Of a stretch of DNA of 64,000 nucleotides, positions 24,902-34,357 are shown one piece after another. A program made the position numbers and the translations under genes. Position 1 is the stretch's first letter, and each line of letters opens with the position of its first letter. The notes beneath the pieces are model-generated. The model was not told the origin of the DNA. It was given only the letters and a program-made list of their open reading frames with translations, and did no database searches. The stretch comes from JBBDYG01 sp040901765 (lineage in GTDB: Bacteria; Planctomycetota; Planctomycetia; Pirellulales; Lacipirellulaceae): positions 58,260 through 122,259 of the forward strand of contig JBBDYG010000069.1 in assembly GCA_040901765.1 (NCBI GenBank), given 5' to 3'.

Positions 24902-27628
24902 TTATGCGAGTGCATATTCGCACTCCGCCGGTTCGGATAGTGGGGGCAAGGCCGGGTCTGCTAAAGACTCCGCAGTCTCGGAGTGGTCGTCCTGAAGTGG
25001 AATTCGTACGGTAAAGATTGTCCCTTCGCCGGGGATGGTGCTGAAGTCGATCGAGCCGCCGTGCTGGTTCACGACGACGTCGTAGGAAATGGGCAACCCC
25101 TGACCCGATCCTTGGCCAATCTTCTTCGTGGTAAAAAACGGAACGAACACATGCTGTTGAACGTGCTCGGGGATGCCGTTTCCGTTGTCCTCGACTTCAA
25201 TCACGGCGTCGTCCCCTTCGCGCCGCGTTCGCACGGAAATAGTTCCCCGTTGAATCGCGCCGCTAGCGCAATGGTCGGCAATCGCATCCGCCGCGTTGAC
25301 GATCAGATTGAGAAACACCTGGTTGATCTCGCCGGGCAAGCATTCGACCGCCGGCAACTCGGGATCAAGCTCCAAGTTCAGTTCGGCAACGTACTTCCAC
25401 TGGTTGCGCGCGATCGTGACCGTGCTGCGCAGTCCTTCGTTCAAGTCGGACGGAATCTTGACCGCCGAGCCCGGGTGAGAAAACTGCTTGATCGCCCGCA
25501 CGATGTGGATCACGCGCCGCAGACCTTCCAAGCTCTCGTTGACTGCTTCGGGCACTTGACGCTGAATGCGGTCGAATTGGCACCGTTCCGTGGCCTGGCT
25601 GATCTCGCGATGGCGCTCTTCCCAAGACTTGGGGGTCGCTTGCGGGCACAGGTTTTGTTGATACGCTTGCACGACCTCGAACATTTTGCTCAAGCACTCG
25701 TTCAAGAATTCAACATTGTCATAGACAAACTGCATCGGGGTGTTGATCTCATGCGCGATGCCGGCTGCAAGCTGGCCAATCGATTCCAGCTTTTGTGCCT
25801 GCGCGAGCCGCATTTGCAACTGCTTGCGCTCGGTGATGTCGTGGTAAATGCCCAGGATGCCAGTGACTCGACCGTTCTTATCTTTGAGAGCCACTTTGCT
25901 CGTCAGAACAGTTTTGTTGGCATCGCCTTCCACGATCGATTCTTCATGGTTGAGGATCGACTTTCCGGATTCCATGATCTCTGCGTCGAACCGCCGAATC
26001 CGAGCCGTTTCTTCGGCGTTCCGAGGCAAGTCGTTGTCGCTCAGCCCGACAATCTCGTGCGGCGAACGAAGTCCGGCGTGCTCCGCGAAAGCGCGATTGC
26101 AGCCCAAGAAGACCGACCTCCGGTTTTTCCAGAAAATTGCATGGGGTAGAGTGTCCATGATCGACGACAGCAATCGTTGCTCGCTCTCAAGTTGCTGCTC
26201 GACCAATTTCTTTTCGTGGATATCGGCGATCGTTCCGGCCATCAGAAGTGGGCGTCCATCGGCGGTGGTTTCAATCACGCGCCCTCTCGCGTGGAACCAA
26301 CGATACTCTCCCGAGCTTACCTGCAGGCGATAATCTGCCTCGTACGAAGTCGTTATACCGCTGCAATGGGCCTCGATTGCGTCCCATACACGTTGCGCGT
26401 CTTCTGGATGAAGCAAGTCATTGAAGGCATCAATGTGTTGGACAAAGTCTTCCAGCGGATAGCCCAGTAAATCGACCCAACGTTGATTGTAGATCGTCTC
26501 ATTTGTCTCGATGTTCCATTGCCACAAGCCGACCTCCGCGCCAAACAAAGCGTAATCCAAAGTTTGCCTGCTTTCCTGTAGCTCTTGAACTAGCTTTTCG
26601 GCGAGCATCTTTGCATGGCGCAGATTTTCCTCCGTAGCGCGGCGTTGCGTCACATCGGCCTCGACCGCGATAAATCGAGTAACTTCGCCGAGTGTGTCGT
26701 GAATTGGGCGAACTTCGATGTTCGACCAGTATTTGCGACCATCTTTGCTGTAGTTCAGAATCTCGACGTTAAAGCCCTGTTTCGATCGCCGCGCCTGCCG
26801 CATGACTTCCACCGTGTGCGGATCGGTTTCCGCGCCTTGCAGGAACTCACCCGGCACGCGGCCACGCACTTCATCCAGCGTATAGCCCGTAAGCCGCACG
26901 AAGCCATCGTTGACCCATTCGATGCGTGCGTCGGCATCGGTGATGACAACAGCGTTGTCCGTGAATTTCGCGACCATTGCCAACAAATCCGTTTGCTGCC
27001 GGTGTTGTTGTAGCTCCTGCTGCGCCAACTCCTCGTTCGTCACGTTGAAATGAGCTACCACGACCCGCCGGTGCAGTTGGTGTGCTAAAGGTCGAACTTC
27101 GAGGCGGAACCACGTTGGCTTAGCCGACGTGTGACAAGCATACAATTGCGAGTGCCGGCAAATGTTACCGGCAATGACTTGCTCAATTCCTTCGGCGGCC
27201 CGCAACGCGTCCGCTCCGTGGCGCCCAAATGTGGTGCGAAGGGCGCTGAGGTAGTTTTCTCCGACTCCTAAGGAAACGGGAAATATGCTCTTGCACTCAA
27301 CACCGGTGTTCCACTGGGCGTTGGTATGCACGACCCGTCCGTCGGCATCCAGGATGTGGATATTAGCCGCGATCGCGTCGATGACTTCTTGCAAAAAGTC
27401 GGCCGATCCGCTCGCAAAGCGCTCAGCTTTTGGCGGAACAGAGCCTCTCGAGGCGAGCATTGCGACTGCGCCCACGAGTGCAATGATGCCGCACGCCGCG
27501 AGTAAGGCTTCCAAAGAACGGTTGCCCGCGAGCAGCCAGCATGTCAGCGGACCGAATGCGCAGATGACAAACCACTTCCAACGAGCGCGCAACCATCCCC
27601 GTCGGGATATACCGAGAAATAACGTCAT
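24902..27628 (-). CDS. multi-PAS sensor histidine kinase
   Basis: About 908 residues from the ATG at 27628. Two hydrophobic helices lie within the first 75 residues. At least four PAS/PAC modules follow (ITDADARIEWVNDGFVRLTGY, later YNQRWVDLLGYPLEDF and ILGIYHDITERKQLQ). The transmitter shows AAGIAHEINTPMQFVYDNVE (H box), INQVFLNLIVNAADAI (N box) and DNGNGIP with a GSGQGLPIS G box. All kinase residues are present. It acts with the response regulator 72 bases downstream. The stimulus is unknown; PAS modules suggest a small molecule or redox input. An upstream TTG at 27658 would add ten residues. Confidence 0.9.
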   Translation of the reverse strand: MTLFLGISRRGWLRARWKWFVICAFGPLTCWLLAGNRSLEALLAACGIIALVGAVAMLASRGSVPPKAERFASGSADFLQEVIDAIAANIHILDADGRVVHTNAQWNTGVECKSIFPVSLGVGENYLSALRTTFGRHGADALRAAEGIEQVIAGNICRHSQLYACHTSAKPTWFRLEVRPLAHQLHRRVVVAHFNVTNEELAQQELQQHRQQTDLLAMVAKFTDNAVVITDADARIEWVNDGFVRLTGYTLDEVRGRVPGEFLQGAETDPHTVEVMRQARRSKQGFNVEILNYSKDGRKYWSNIEVRPIHDTLGEVTRFIAVEADVTQRRATEENLRHAKMLAEKLVQELQESRQTLDYALFGAEVGLWQWNIETNETIYNQRWVDLLGYPLEDFVQHIDAFNDLLHPEDAQRVWDAIEAHCSGITTSYEADYRLQVSSGEYRWFHARGRVIETTADGRPLLMAGTIADIHEKKLVEQQLESEQRLLSSIMDTLPHAIFWKNRRSVFLGCNRAFAEHAGLRSPHEIVGLSDNDLPRNAEETARIRRFDAEIMESGKSILNHEESIVEGDANKTVLTSKVALKDKNGRVTGILGIYHDITERKQLQMRLAQAQKLESIGQLAAGIAHEINTPMQFVYDNVEFLNECLSKMFEVVQAYQQNLCPQATPKSWEERHREISQATERCQFDRIQRQVPEAVNESLEGLRRVIHIVRAIKQFSHPGSAVKIPSDLNEGLRSTVTIARNQWKYVAELNLELDPELPAVECLPGEINQVFLNLIVNAADAIADHCASGAIQRGTISVRTRREGDDAVIEVEDNGNGIPEHVQQHVFVPFFTTKKIGQGSGQGLPISYDVVVNQHGGSIDFSTIPGEGTIFTVRIPLQDDHSETAESLADPALPPLSEPAECEYALA

Positions 27629-27884
27629 GTCTGCCCCATGTGCTACCTCAACAGTCAAGCACCGGCGCTAGGATGCCAGCGGCGTCTGAAAGTAGCTATA
27701 GGGGTATGTACGTCACGAAGCCGATTCGTCAAAGTTGGTAAACGGCCCTTTCGACGGAGTTCCGAATTAGCGGGCAGAAGAACCACATATCCGGCTGGTC
27801 AGGAGTGAAAAGTCGCTATAAACCGCAAGGCAAGAACTGCTATGCGGCATGACGGCGTACGCTGTGAGCAAAGATGCCGCGACG

Positions 27885-29345
27885 CTATGCAACACCCACG
27901 CGGCGCTCGATTTCCGCCAGCACGTCATCCACTTTTACGCGGATTTGTTCCAGCGTATCGCGGTCCCGCAACGTCACGGTTTGGTCTTGCAGGCTTTGGC
28001 CATCGACGGTGATGCAATAGGGCGTGCCAATCTCATCCTGCCGGCGATAACGCCGGCCGACGGCGCCTTTCTCGTCGTACACGGCAGGAAACTTTCGCTT
28101 TAGTGCCCGATAAATTTCACGCGCGACCTCCGGCATGCCGTCCTTTTTCACCAGCGGAAACACGGCCGCCTTGATCGGCGCCAGCCGTGGGTGGAAACGC
28201 ATCACCGTGCGAGTTTGCATTTGTCCTTTGTCGTCGGGCTGCTGGTCTTCGTGATAGGCCTCGCACAAAAACGCCAGCGTGGCGCGGTCCGCCCCAGCGG
28301 ACGGCTCGATCACATGGGGCGTAAACCGCTCGCCGCTGATGTCGTCGCGATAAGTCAGATCGCGGCCGCTCCCTTTGTAAAGCGGCTTACCGTCGGGTCC
28401 GAGCTGTACCGTCAGCGGGCAACTCTTCGGGTCGAGCTTGCCTTCCATATGGCTCCGCAGGTCGAAGTCGCCGCGATGGGCAATCCCTTCCAACTCGCCG
28501 AACTCGCCCGCGGTAAGGAACGGAAATGCGTATTCGATGTCAGCCGTGCCGGTCGAATAATGGCTCAACTCATCGGGATCGTGGTCGCGTAGCCGCAACC
28601 GATCGCTCGCTAAGCCGTGGTCGGTGTACCATTTCATGCGCCGGTCGCGCCAGTACTCATACCATTGCCGCGAGGTCTTGGGGTGGCAAAAGAACTCAAT
28701 CTCCATCTGTTCGAATTCCCGTGAGCGAAACGTAAAGTTGCGCGGCGTAATTTCATTTCGGAAACTCTTGCCGACTTGGGCAATTCCGAACGGCACCCGC
28801 ACGCGGGTACTGTCGAGCACGTTCTTGAAGTTCATGAAAATCCCCTGCGCCGTCTCGGGCCGCAAGAAGGCCGTGTCCTCCTCGGTGCCCATTGCGCCGA
28901 CGATGGTTTTAAACATCAAATTGAACTCCCGCGGCGCGGTTAAGTCGCAGGCATCATGCGCGCCAGGCGTCTTACTCGGCTTGAGCGGACACTGGCTCGT
29001 GGGGAGGTGATCGGCGCGAAACCGGCCTTTGCAGCCTTCCGTGCGGCAATCGACCATCATGTCGCAGAACAAGTCGTAGTGCCCCGACACCTTCCACACT
29101 TGCGGATGCATGATAATCGACGAGTCGAGGCCCACCATCTCATACGCGGTGGGCGCGCCTGCGGGCGGATCGAGATCGTCGTGCCCGGTGACCATGTCGC
29201 GCCACCACGCTTCCTTGACGTTGCGCTTCAGTTCGACCCCCAACGGTCCGTAATCCCAAAAGCCGTTGAGGCCGCCGTAGATTTCGCTCGACTGAAACAT
29301 AAACCCTCTGCGACGGCAGAGGGAAACGAGTTGGTCCATGTCCAT
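27885..29345 (-). CDS. glyQS: glycine--tRNA ligase, dimeric type
   Basis: A 486-residue class II synthetase of the alpha2 (eukaryote-like) GlyRS type. Signatures are RRRGFMFQSSEIYGGLNGFWDYGPLG at the N-terminus (short core GGLNGFWDYGPLG), LRPETAQGIFMNF (motif 2 region), FRNEITPRNFTFRSREFEQME and a C-terminal anticodon-binding domain (PIKAAVFPLVKKDGM...). A zinc-like cysteine set occurs around CRTEGCKGRFRADHLPTSQCP. It charges tRNA-Gly for translation. The start is one of two close methionines; no strong ribosome site was seen. Confidence 0.95.
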   Translation of the reverse strand: MDMDQLVSLCRRRGFMFQSSEIYGGLNGFWDYGPLGVELKRNVKEAWWRDMVTGHDDLDPPAGAPTAYEMVGLDSSIIMHPQVWKVSGHYDLFCDMMVDCRTEGCKGRFRADHLPTSQCPLKPSKTPGAHDACDLTAPREFNLMFKTIVGAMGTEEDTAFLRPETAQGIFMNFKNVLDSTRVRVPFGIAQVGKSFRNEITPRNFTFRSREFEQMEIEFFCHPKTSRQWYEYWRDRRMKWYTDHGLASDRLRLRDHDPDELSHYSTGTADIEYAFPFLTAGEFGELEGIAHRGDFDLRSHMEGKLDPKSCPLTVQLGPDGKPLYKGSGRDLTYRDDISGERFTPHVIEPSAGADRATLAFLCEAYHEDQQPDDKGQMQTRTVMRFHPRLAPIKAAVFPLVKKDGMPEVAREIYRALKRKFPAVYDEKGAVGRRYRRQDEIGTPYCITVDGQSLQDQTVTLRDRDTLEQIRVKVDDVLAEIERRVGVA

Positions 29346-29383
29346 GATTTAGTAGGCAGCAGGCAGAGGGCAGAAGCAAGTTG

Positions 29384-29446
29384 CGTTAGCCGCGACCCGA
29401 AGGCACCGCATTCAGTAAAAAACAGTTCGAGTCGTAGCGGAGCGCG
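29384..29446 (+). repeat. Family-3 repeat preceded by a word-repeat arm
   Basis: The unit runs from GCGTTAGCCGCGACCC to GTAGCGGAGCGCG. Directly before it (29351-29375) are GGCAGCAGGCAGAGGGCAGAAG words of the kind that form the arms at 53591. No second arm is present here. Confidence 0.65.
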
Positions 29447-29499
29447 TTTGCGGTAAGCAAAGCTCAAACGTCATTTTACCGACCGATCACGCGAAGCGC

Positions 29500-30258
29500 C
29501 TACGGCAGGGTGATTCGGCCCGTGGCGGGACTGAAATTCGGCACAACGGAGAGCGAGTCGATTTGCGCACAAAGCCGGAGATCTTGGTCGTGTCCGATTG
29601 CCAGCAGATTCTCGCCGCCCGGCGTTCGGCGAAGCTCCTCCGCAAGGTGCTCGCTCAGCGACCGGCCCGCGGTCTGAGCGGCGGCCTCTAATTCCACCCA
29701 CTGTTTGCGCGCCGATGTAGCCGGTTCGGTCAATCGCCAGCCATTCGGGGCCGTCGTCAGCCGCGATGCTACCGCTCCGGCCGCCAAAACGTCTTCTCGG
29801 GTTATTTCGCCGCCAGTTCCCGCGCACAAAATATGTACCTGTGGATCGTTTCGGACCGCGTCGACGACGGCCGATAGGTTGACGATTGCCCCGACGATGG
29901 CTCGCTTTGCTAGCCGGGCGTGCTGCAGCGCTCGCGTGCCGTTGGTGGTGCTAAACAAAATCGGCTTGCCGCAGACCCGGTCGGAAGTGTACTCCGCGGG
30001 GGAGTTGCCCAGATCGAATCCGGGAATTAGCCTTCCGCCTCGCTCGCCTCCGAGCAGCAAGGTCGCCCGGTCCAGGCCTTCGGCAGCTTGCAATGTGTCG
30101 GCAACCTCCAGGAAGGGACGCACTTCGCTCGCGCCGTTTGCCAGTGCGGTGCAAATAGTGGTCGATGCCCGCAGCAGATCGATAACGACCACGGTTGCCC
30201 CTGTAAGCTCGTGTTCGGAGACCAATTTCGGCAGATAATGGACGGCAAGCTGTTTCAT
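29500..30258 (-). CDS. comB: probable 2-phosphosulfolactate phosphatase (ComB family)
   Basis: The 252-residue protein matches the ComB family: VVVIDLLRASTTICTALANGA near residue 23, LLLGGERGGRLIPGFDLGNSP near 68, then FSTTNGTRALQHA and HILCAGTGGEITREDVLAAGA. ComB hydrolyses 2-phosphosulfolactate in coenzyme M and sulfolactate pathways; in planctomycetes the family is common without other coenzyme M genes, so the true substrate here is uncertain. It is divergent from the menaquinone genes and shares a 103-base intergenic space with menG. Confidence 0.85.
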   Translation of the reverse strand: MKQLAVHYLPKLVSEHELTGATVVVIDLLRASTTICTALANGASEVRPFLEVADTLQAAEGLDRATLLLGGERGGRLIPGFDLGNSPAEYTSDRVCGKPILFSTTNGTRALQHARLAKRAIVGAIVNLSAVVDAVRNDPQVHILCAGTGGEITREDVLAAGAVASRLTTAPNGWRLTEPATSARKQWVELEAAAQTAGRSLSEHLAEELRRTPGGENLLAIGHDQDLRLCAQIDSLSVVPNFSPATGRITLP

Positions 30259-30361
30259 CGTGGCGTCGCGACTGAATTCCGGTTATCGCCACTATTGGCG
30301 TGCGGTTGAAATTGTGGGCCAAACCGTTCTACTGGAATAGCCCCTGGTTTACGGACCGTGA

Positions 30362-31099
30362 ATGTCACCCGCGATCGCCACCTCAACTTCAACCGTCGAT
30401 AAATCGAACGACCGCGTCCGGCGGATGTTCGGCGAGATTGCGCCGCGCTACGACCGAATGAATCACTTGCTCTCGATGCAGGTGGACCGCTACTGGCGTT
30501 GGCGGACGGTGCGGCTAGTGCCGCCGCGGGGCGAACGTCCAATTCTCGATTTATGTACTGGCACCGGCGACCTGGCGCTGGCGTACCATCGGGCGGCGAG
30601 CGGTTGTGTACCGATCGTTGGCGCGGATTTCTGCCACGAGATGCTCGAACGGGCTCGTGAAAAGTGTGCGCGCCAGCAGCTTCAGGGCATGACGTTCATC
30701 GAAGCCGACGCGCAACACCTGCCGCTGCCGAGCGATACGTTCCAGATCGTATGCGTCGCGTTCGGTCTGCGGAATGTTTCGGACACCGATCGTGGGCTGG
30801 CCGAGATGGCACGAGTCTGCGCACCCGGGGGGCGAGTCGCGGTGCTCGAGTTCACAACGCCGCGCCGGCAGCCGTTCAAGGCCGGTTACGGCTGGTATTT
30901 CCGAAACGTGCTGCCGCGAATCGGCCAACTGCTCGCCCGCAACCATTCGGAAGCCTACAACTATTTGCCCGAAAGCGTTAGCGAGTTCCCGCAGTACGAA
31001 GCGCTCGCCCAACGCATGGAGGCCGCGGGTTTGATTAACGTGCGGTTTCATCCATTCACGTTCGGCGTGGCGACTCTCTACGTGGGCGAGCGCGCATGA
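30362..31099 (+). CDS. menG: demethylmenaquinone methyltransferase (UbiE/MenG)
   Basis: A 245-residue SAM-dependent methyltransferase. Motif I is LDLCTGTGDLALAYH, then GADFCHEMLERAREK, and the family pattern FGLRNVSDTDRGLAEMARVCAPGGRVAVLEF is complete. The N-terminal VRRMFGEIAPRYDRMNHLLSM is the UbiE signature. It adds the C-2 methyl group in the last step of menaquinone formation. The stop overlaps the ubiX start by four bases (ATGA), so the two are translationally coupled. Other genes of the same pathway follow. Confidence 0.93.
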   Translation: MSPAIATSTSTVDKSNDRVRRMFGEIAPRYDRMNHLLSMQVDRYWRWRTVRLVPPRGERPILDLCTGTGDLALAYHRAASGCVPIVGADFCHEMLERAREKCARQQLQGMTFIEADAQHLPLPSDTFQIVCVAFGLRNVSDTDRGLAEMARVCAPGGRVAVLEFTTPRRQPFKAGYGWYFRNVLPRIGQLLARNHSEAYNYLPESVSEFPQYEALAQRMEAAGLINVRFHPFTFGVATLYVGERA

Positions 31100-31683
31100 A
31101 TCCTATTTGCCTCGGCATTACCGGCGCCAGTGGAGCGGTTTACGGCGTTAGGCTGCTCGAAGTGCTGCTCGACTCAGGCCAAGAAGTGCATCTTTCAATC
31201 AGTCCTTCGGGCCAAGAAGTGCTCCAGCAGGAACTAGGCGCGAGTATCGATCTCAAGGAATTTCGCCCCGGCGATCTGATAAAGTCGCGCACGGGCCAAC
31301 TGCATTACTGGCATTGGCAAGATTTCATGGCACCAATCGCTAGCGGATCGTTCCTCACCGATGGCATGGTTGTTTGCCCCTGCTCGGGAACTACACTGAG
31401 CGCGATCGCGACCGGCGCGGCCGGGAACTTGATTCAACGTGCCGCCGAGGTCCATTTGAAAGAACGCCGCAAGTTGATCCTGGTTCCGCGCGAGACGCCG
31501 CTTTCGCTGGCCCACATCGACAACATGCGACGCGTTACCGAGGCCGGCGCCGTCGTGCTGCCCGCCTCACCGGGGTGGTATCACGGGGTGAAGTCGCCCG
31601 GCGATTTGGTCGACTTTGTCGTGGCACGAATCTGCGATCAGCTTGGTGTGAAGCACGAGTTGATGAAGCGGTGGGGAGAATAG
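31096..31683 (+). CDS. ubiX: flavin prenyltransferase UbiX-like (MqnM role possible)
   Basis: The 195-residue flavoprotein has GITGASGAVYGVRLLEVLL at the N-terminus, then VVCPCSGTTLSAIATGAAGNLIQRAAEVHLKERRKLILVPRETPLS and a C-terminal ILPASPGWYHG-like end (VVLPASPGWYHGVKSPGDLVDF). It makes prenylated FMN, the cofactor of UbiD-type decarboxylases. In futalosine-pathway organisms a UbiX/UbiD-like pair does the decarboxylation after prenylation. The UbiD partner is not in the window. It overlaps menG and is followed by the prenyltransferase. Confidence 0.93.
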   Translation: MNPICLGITGASGAVYGVRLLEVLLDSGQEVHLSISPSGQEVLQQELGASIDLKEFRPGDLIKSRTGQLHYWHWQDFMAPIASGSFLTDGMVVCPCSGTTLSAIATGAAGNLIQRAAEVHLKERRKLILVPRETPLSLAHIDNMRRVTEAGAVVLPASPGWYHGVKSPGDLVDFVVARICDQLGVKHELMKRWGE

Positions 31684-31714
31684 ACATTGCTGATTTGGGA
31701 TTTGGGATTTGGGA

Positions 31715-32632
31715 ATGGTGGACACGCTTAAGCAGTTACTGGGTCTGGTGCGGTTTAGCCATACGCTGTTTGCGCTGCCGTTTGCGCTCATGGCGGCCGT
31801 GATGGCGTGGGCGCGCCGAGAGAGTGAAACCGGTCAATTCCCTGTGCGATGGCAAGAACTTGTCGGCATCCTCCTCTGCATGGTCACGGCCCGCAGCGCG
31901 GCGATGGCGTTCAACCGGCTCGTTGACCGCGAGCTAGATGCTCACAACCCTCGCACTATGGGCCGGCATCTGCCAGCGGGGATTCTAGGCGTCCGCACCG
32001 TGTGGATATTCTTCGCGGCCAGCGCAGTCGGCTTCATTGCTTCAACGCTTCTGTTCGTTCCTAACCGGTTGCCGCTGTACCTATCGGTGCCGGTGTTGAT
32101 CTTCTTGTGCGGCTACAGCTTCGCCAAACGATTCACGTCGCTGGCCCACTTCTGGCTCGGCACGGCGCTTGCGATTTCGCCCGTGGCGGCGTGGATCGCC
32201 ATTCGCGGCGAAATTGTGATGCGTAACCCCACGGACCTGCTGCCAGCGGTAGTTCTCGGCGGAGCCGTGCTTGCGTGGGTGGCCGGATTCGACATCCTTT
32301 ACGCCTGCCAGGATTACGAGTACGACCGGGCGAGTCGTCTGAATAGTGTGCCGGTCAGGTTGGGAATCCGCCGCTCTTTGTGGCTCGCCGCCGCTTGCCA
32401 CGCGGTCACAGTGGCCCTGCTGGCGTGCCTGCCGCTGGTCTACCCGCCGCTGGGCTGGATCTATGGCGCGGGCATCGTGGGCGTTGCAGTTTTGCTGCTC
32501 TACGAGCACGCGCTGGTGCGGCCCGATGACCTGACCCGCGTAAACACTGCTTTTTTTCACGTCAACGCGGTGATTAGCCTGGGCCTTTTCGCGGTTAGCA
32601 GCCTGGACCTGCTTGTGGGCGGCGGGCGATAA
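31715..32632 (+). CDS. mqnP: UbiA-family prenyltransferase (MqnP-like)
   Basis: A 305-residue integral membrane protein with about eight hydrophobic helices. The two Asp-rich motifs of aromatic prenyltransferases are present: NRLVDRELDAHN near residues 70-81 and YACQDYEYDRASRLNSVP near 197-214. It joins a polyprenyl chain to an aromatic acid. Because mqnE follows 90 bases later, it is better read as the futalosine-pathway enzyme (MqnP) than as ubiquinone UbiA. The ATG at 31715 directly follows a TTTGGGA word repeat that separates it from ubiX; there is no good ribosome site. Confidence 0.9.
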   Translation: MVDTLKQLLGLVRFSHTLFALPFALMAAVMAWARRESETGQFPVRWQELVGILLCMVTARSAAMAFNRLVDRELDAHNPRTMGRHLPAGILGVRTVWIFFAASAVGFIASTLLFVPNRLPLYLSVPVLIFLCGYSFAKRFTSLAHFWLGTALAISPVAAWIAIRGEIVMRNPTDLLPAVVLGGAVLAWVAGFDILYACQDYEYDRASRLNSVPVRLGIRRSLWLAAACHAVTVALLACLPLVYPPLGWIYGAGIVGVAVLLLYEHALVRPDDLTRVNTAFFHVNAVISLGLFAVSSLDLLVGGGR

Positions 32633-32722
32633 TGTTTGATTCGATTACGACAATAGCCGATGACCTACGCGTCGCCGGAGTTCGGTAAGGCGACATATAA
32701 TCGTTTGCAAAGAACTAGCTCT

Positions 32723-33859
32723 ATGCTCCGCACTTCAACTCCGATTCTGCAACCGATCCGCGAAAAGGTCGAAGCCGGCGAACGGTTGTCGTTCGACGAC
32801 GGCCTCGTGCTCGAACGGCCCGAAGTGCCGCTACCGGAGCTTGGCGAGCTCGCGAACCTAGTGCGCGAGCGGAAGAACGGCAACTCCGCCTACTACAACA
32901 TCAATACCCACTTAAACCCCACGAACGTTTGCGTTTATCGATGTACGTTTTGTGCCTTCCGCTCGGATCTGCGTGACCCCAAAGGTTACTGGATGAACGA
33001 CGAGCAGATTCTCGCGCGCGGCGAGGAGGCGATGGCCGCCGGCTGCACGGAGATGCACATCGTCGGTGGGTTGCACCACCAGGCGAAATACGACTGGTAC
33101 CGCGCCGTTATTCAGGTTCTGCACGATGCCTATCCGGAGCTACATCTCAAAGCGTGGACTCCGGTCGAGATCGACTGGTTCTGCCGGCTCACGCAGAAGC
33201 CAGTCCGCTGGGTGCTGGAGGATATGATCGAAGCCGGCTTAGGCAGCTTGCCGGGCGGCGGGGCGGAAATTTTCCACCCCGAAGTCCGCGGCCAAATCTG
33301 CGAGCATAAGGCCGACTCGCGGCGTTGGTTCGAGGTTCATTGCACCGCTCACGAACTGGGCTTACGCTCCAATTGCACAATGCTGTACGGCCACCTTGAG
33401 CAACCCTATCACCGCATCGACCATCTTGTGCGGTTGCGAGAATTGCAGGACGAGACCGCCGGCTTTCAAACATTTATCCCGCTGGCGTTTCACCCAGAGA
33501 ACACGGGCCTGGCGCACCTCAAAAAACCTTCGGTGCTAATGGACCTCCGCACGATGGCAGTCAGCCGACTGATGCTCGACAACGTGCCCCACGTGAAGGC
33601 GTATTGGATCATGCTCGGCATTGGTACGGCGCAGGTGGCGTTGGCTTATGGCGCGGACGACATCGATGGCACGGTTCGGCATGAACTGATCTACCACGAC
33701 GCCGGCGCCACGACGCCCGAAATCATGAGCGTCGAGGAAATCCGCCGGCTGATCGTCGAAGCGGGTCGTGAGCCAATCGAACGCGATACGCTCTACCATC
33801 GCGTCGAGCGTTCCGGCACCGCTTGGCAAGCGGGCGCGGCGATTGTCGCGGCGGTGTGA
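32723..33859 (+). CDS. mqnE: aminofutalosine synthase MqnE (radical SAM)
   Basis: A radical SAM enzyme of about 378 residues with the cluster motif CVYRCTFCAF (CxxxCxxC). MqnE/CofH-type features follow: YNINTHLNPTNVC, MHIVGGLHHQ, WTPVEIDWF, GSLPGGGAEIFHPEVR, CTMLYGHLEQPYHRIDHL and the C-terminal GADDIDGTVRHELIYHDAGA. It joins chorismate-derived enolpyruvylbenzoate with SAM to give aminofutalosine, the first dedicated step of the alternative menaquinone pathway. The ATG at 32723 gives the usual family length; an ATG at 32660 would add 21 residues. Confidence 0.93.
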   Translation: MLRTSTPILQPIREKVEAGERLSFDDGLVLERPEVPLPELGELANLVRERKNGNSAYYNINTHLNPTNVCVYRCTFCAFRSDLRDPKGYWMNDEQILARGEEAMAAGCTEMHIVGGLHHQAKYDWYRAVIQVLHDAYPELHLKAWTPVEIDWFCRLTQKPVRWVLEDMIEAGLGSLPGGGAEIFHPEVRGQICEHKADSRRWFEVHCTAHELGLRSNCTMLYGHLEQPYHRIDHLVRLRELQDETAGFQTFIPLAFHPENTGLAHLKKPSVLMDLRTMAVSRLMLDNVPHVKAYWIMLGIGTAQVALAYGADDIDGTVRHELIYHDAGATTPEIMSVEEIRRLIVEAGREPIERDTLYHRVERSGTAWQAGAAIVAAV

Positions 33860-33865
33860 GCGGCA

Positions 33866-34330
33866 CTATTCGCCCACCATTCCGGCAACCAGGGGCGATT
33901 CTTCCTTGCTCCGCTCGGCCAACCGCTTCCACGTTTCTACTTGCAATGCCAGCAGATTGAACTCATCGGCCAGGTCGTGCCAATAATCGCCTTCGCGGAA
34001 TTTAAGCTCGCCTCGAAACGTTTCATCCCGCAGGTCGCGCAAAGCCCGCTTGAGGTGGACGACCGGCCCTGCGAAGCGGTTGGTAAGCCGCGTCAGATCG
34101 CGCAACACCATCGGCAATAGTAAGAGAAAGGACGCCACGACGGGGAACACAGCGGCCTGGGCACGGCTAAGCTGGGTGAAAAACGGCGTCAGCGGGTCCA
34201 TCACACACTGCACCACGACCATCATGACAAAGGCCATTATGATCGAGCACAGCCAGTATACCGTCAGCCTTAAGGCGATCCCTCCCTGCACGGCTTGATC
34301 CACAAGCAGTCGCTGGCGCTTAGTTTTCAT
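33866..34330 (-). CDS. small membrane protein with HAMP-like tail, copy 1
   Basis: 154 residues: a basic start (MKTKRQRLLVDQAVQG), two transmembrane helices (residues 20-42 and 58-76) and a soluble HAMP-like part with RFAGPVVHLKRALRDL and FREGDYWHDLADEFN. The same arrangement is found at 36626-37099, which is clearly a paralog (shared VDxxVQG, FAGP, FREGD-W-DLA-FN). It is the last gene of the TadE-TadG group, 27 bases after TadG. There is no kinase or methyl-accepting part, so it may transmit a conformational signal or act as a pilus accessory. Function unknown. Confidence 0.75.
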   Translation of the reverse strand: MKTKRQRLLVDQAVQGGIALRLTVYWLCSIIMAFVMMVVVQCVMDPLTPFFTQLSRAQAAVFPVVASFLLLLPMVLRDLTRLTNRFAGPVVHLKRALRDLRDETFRGELKFREGDYWHDLADEFNLLALQVETWKRLAERSKEESPLVAGMVGE

Positions 34331-34357
34331 TCGCTTCAGCCCCTGGATCCACTATGA

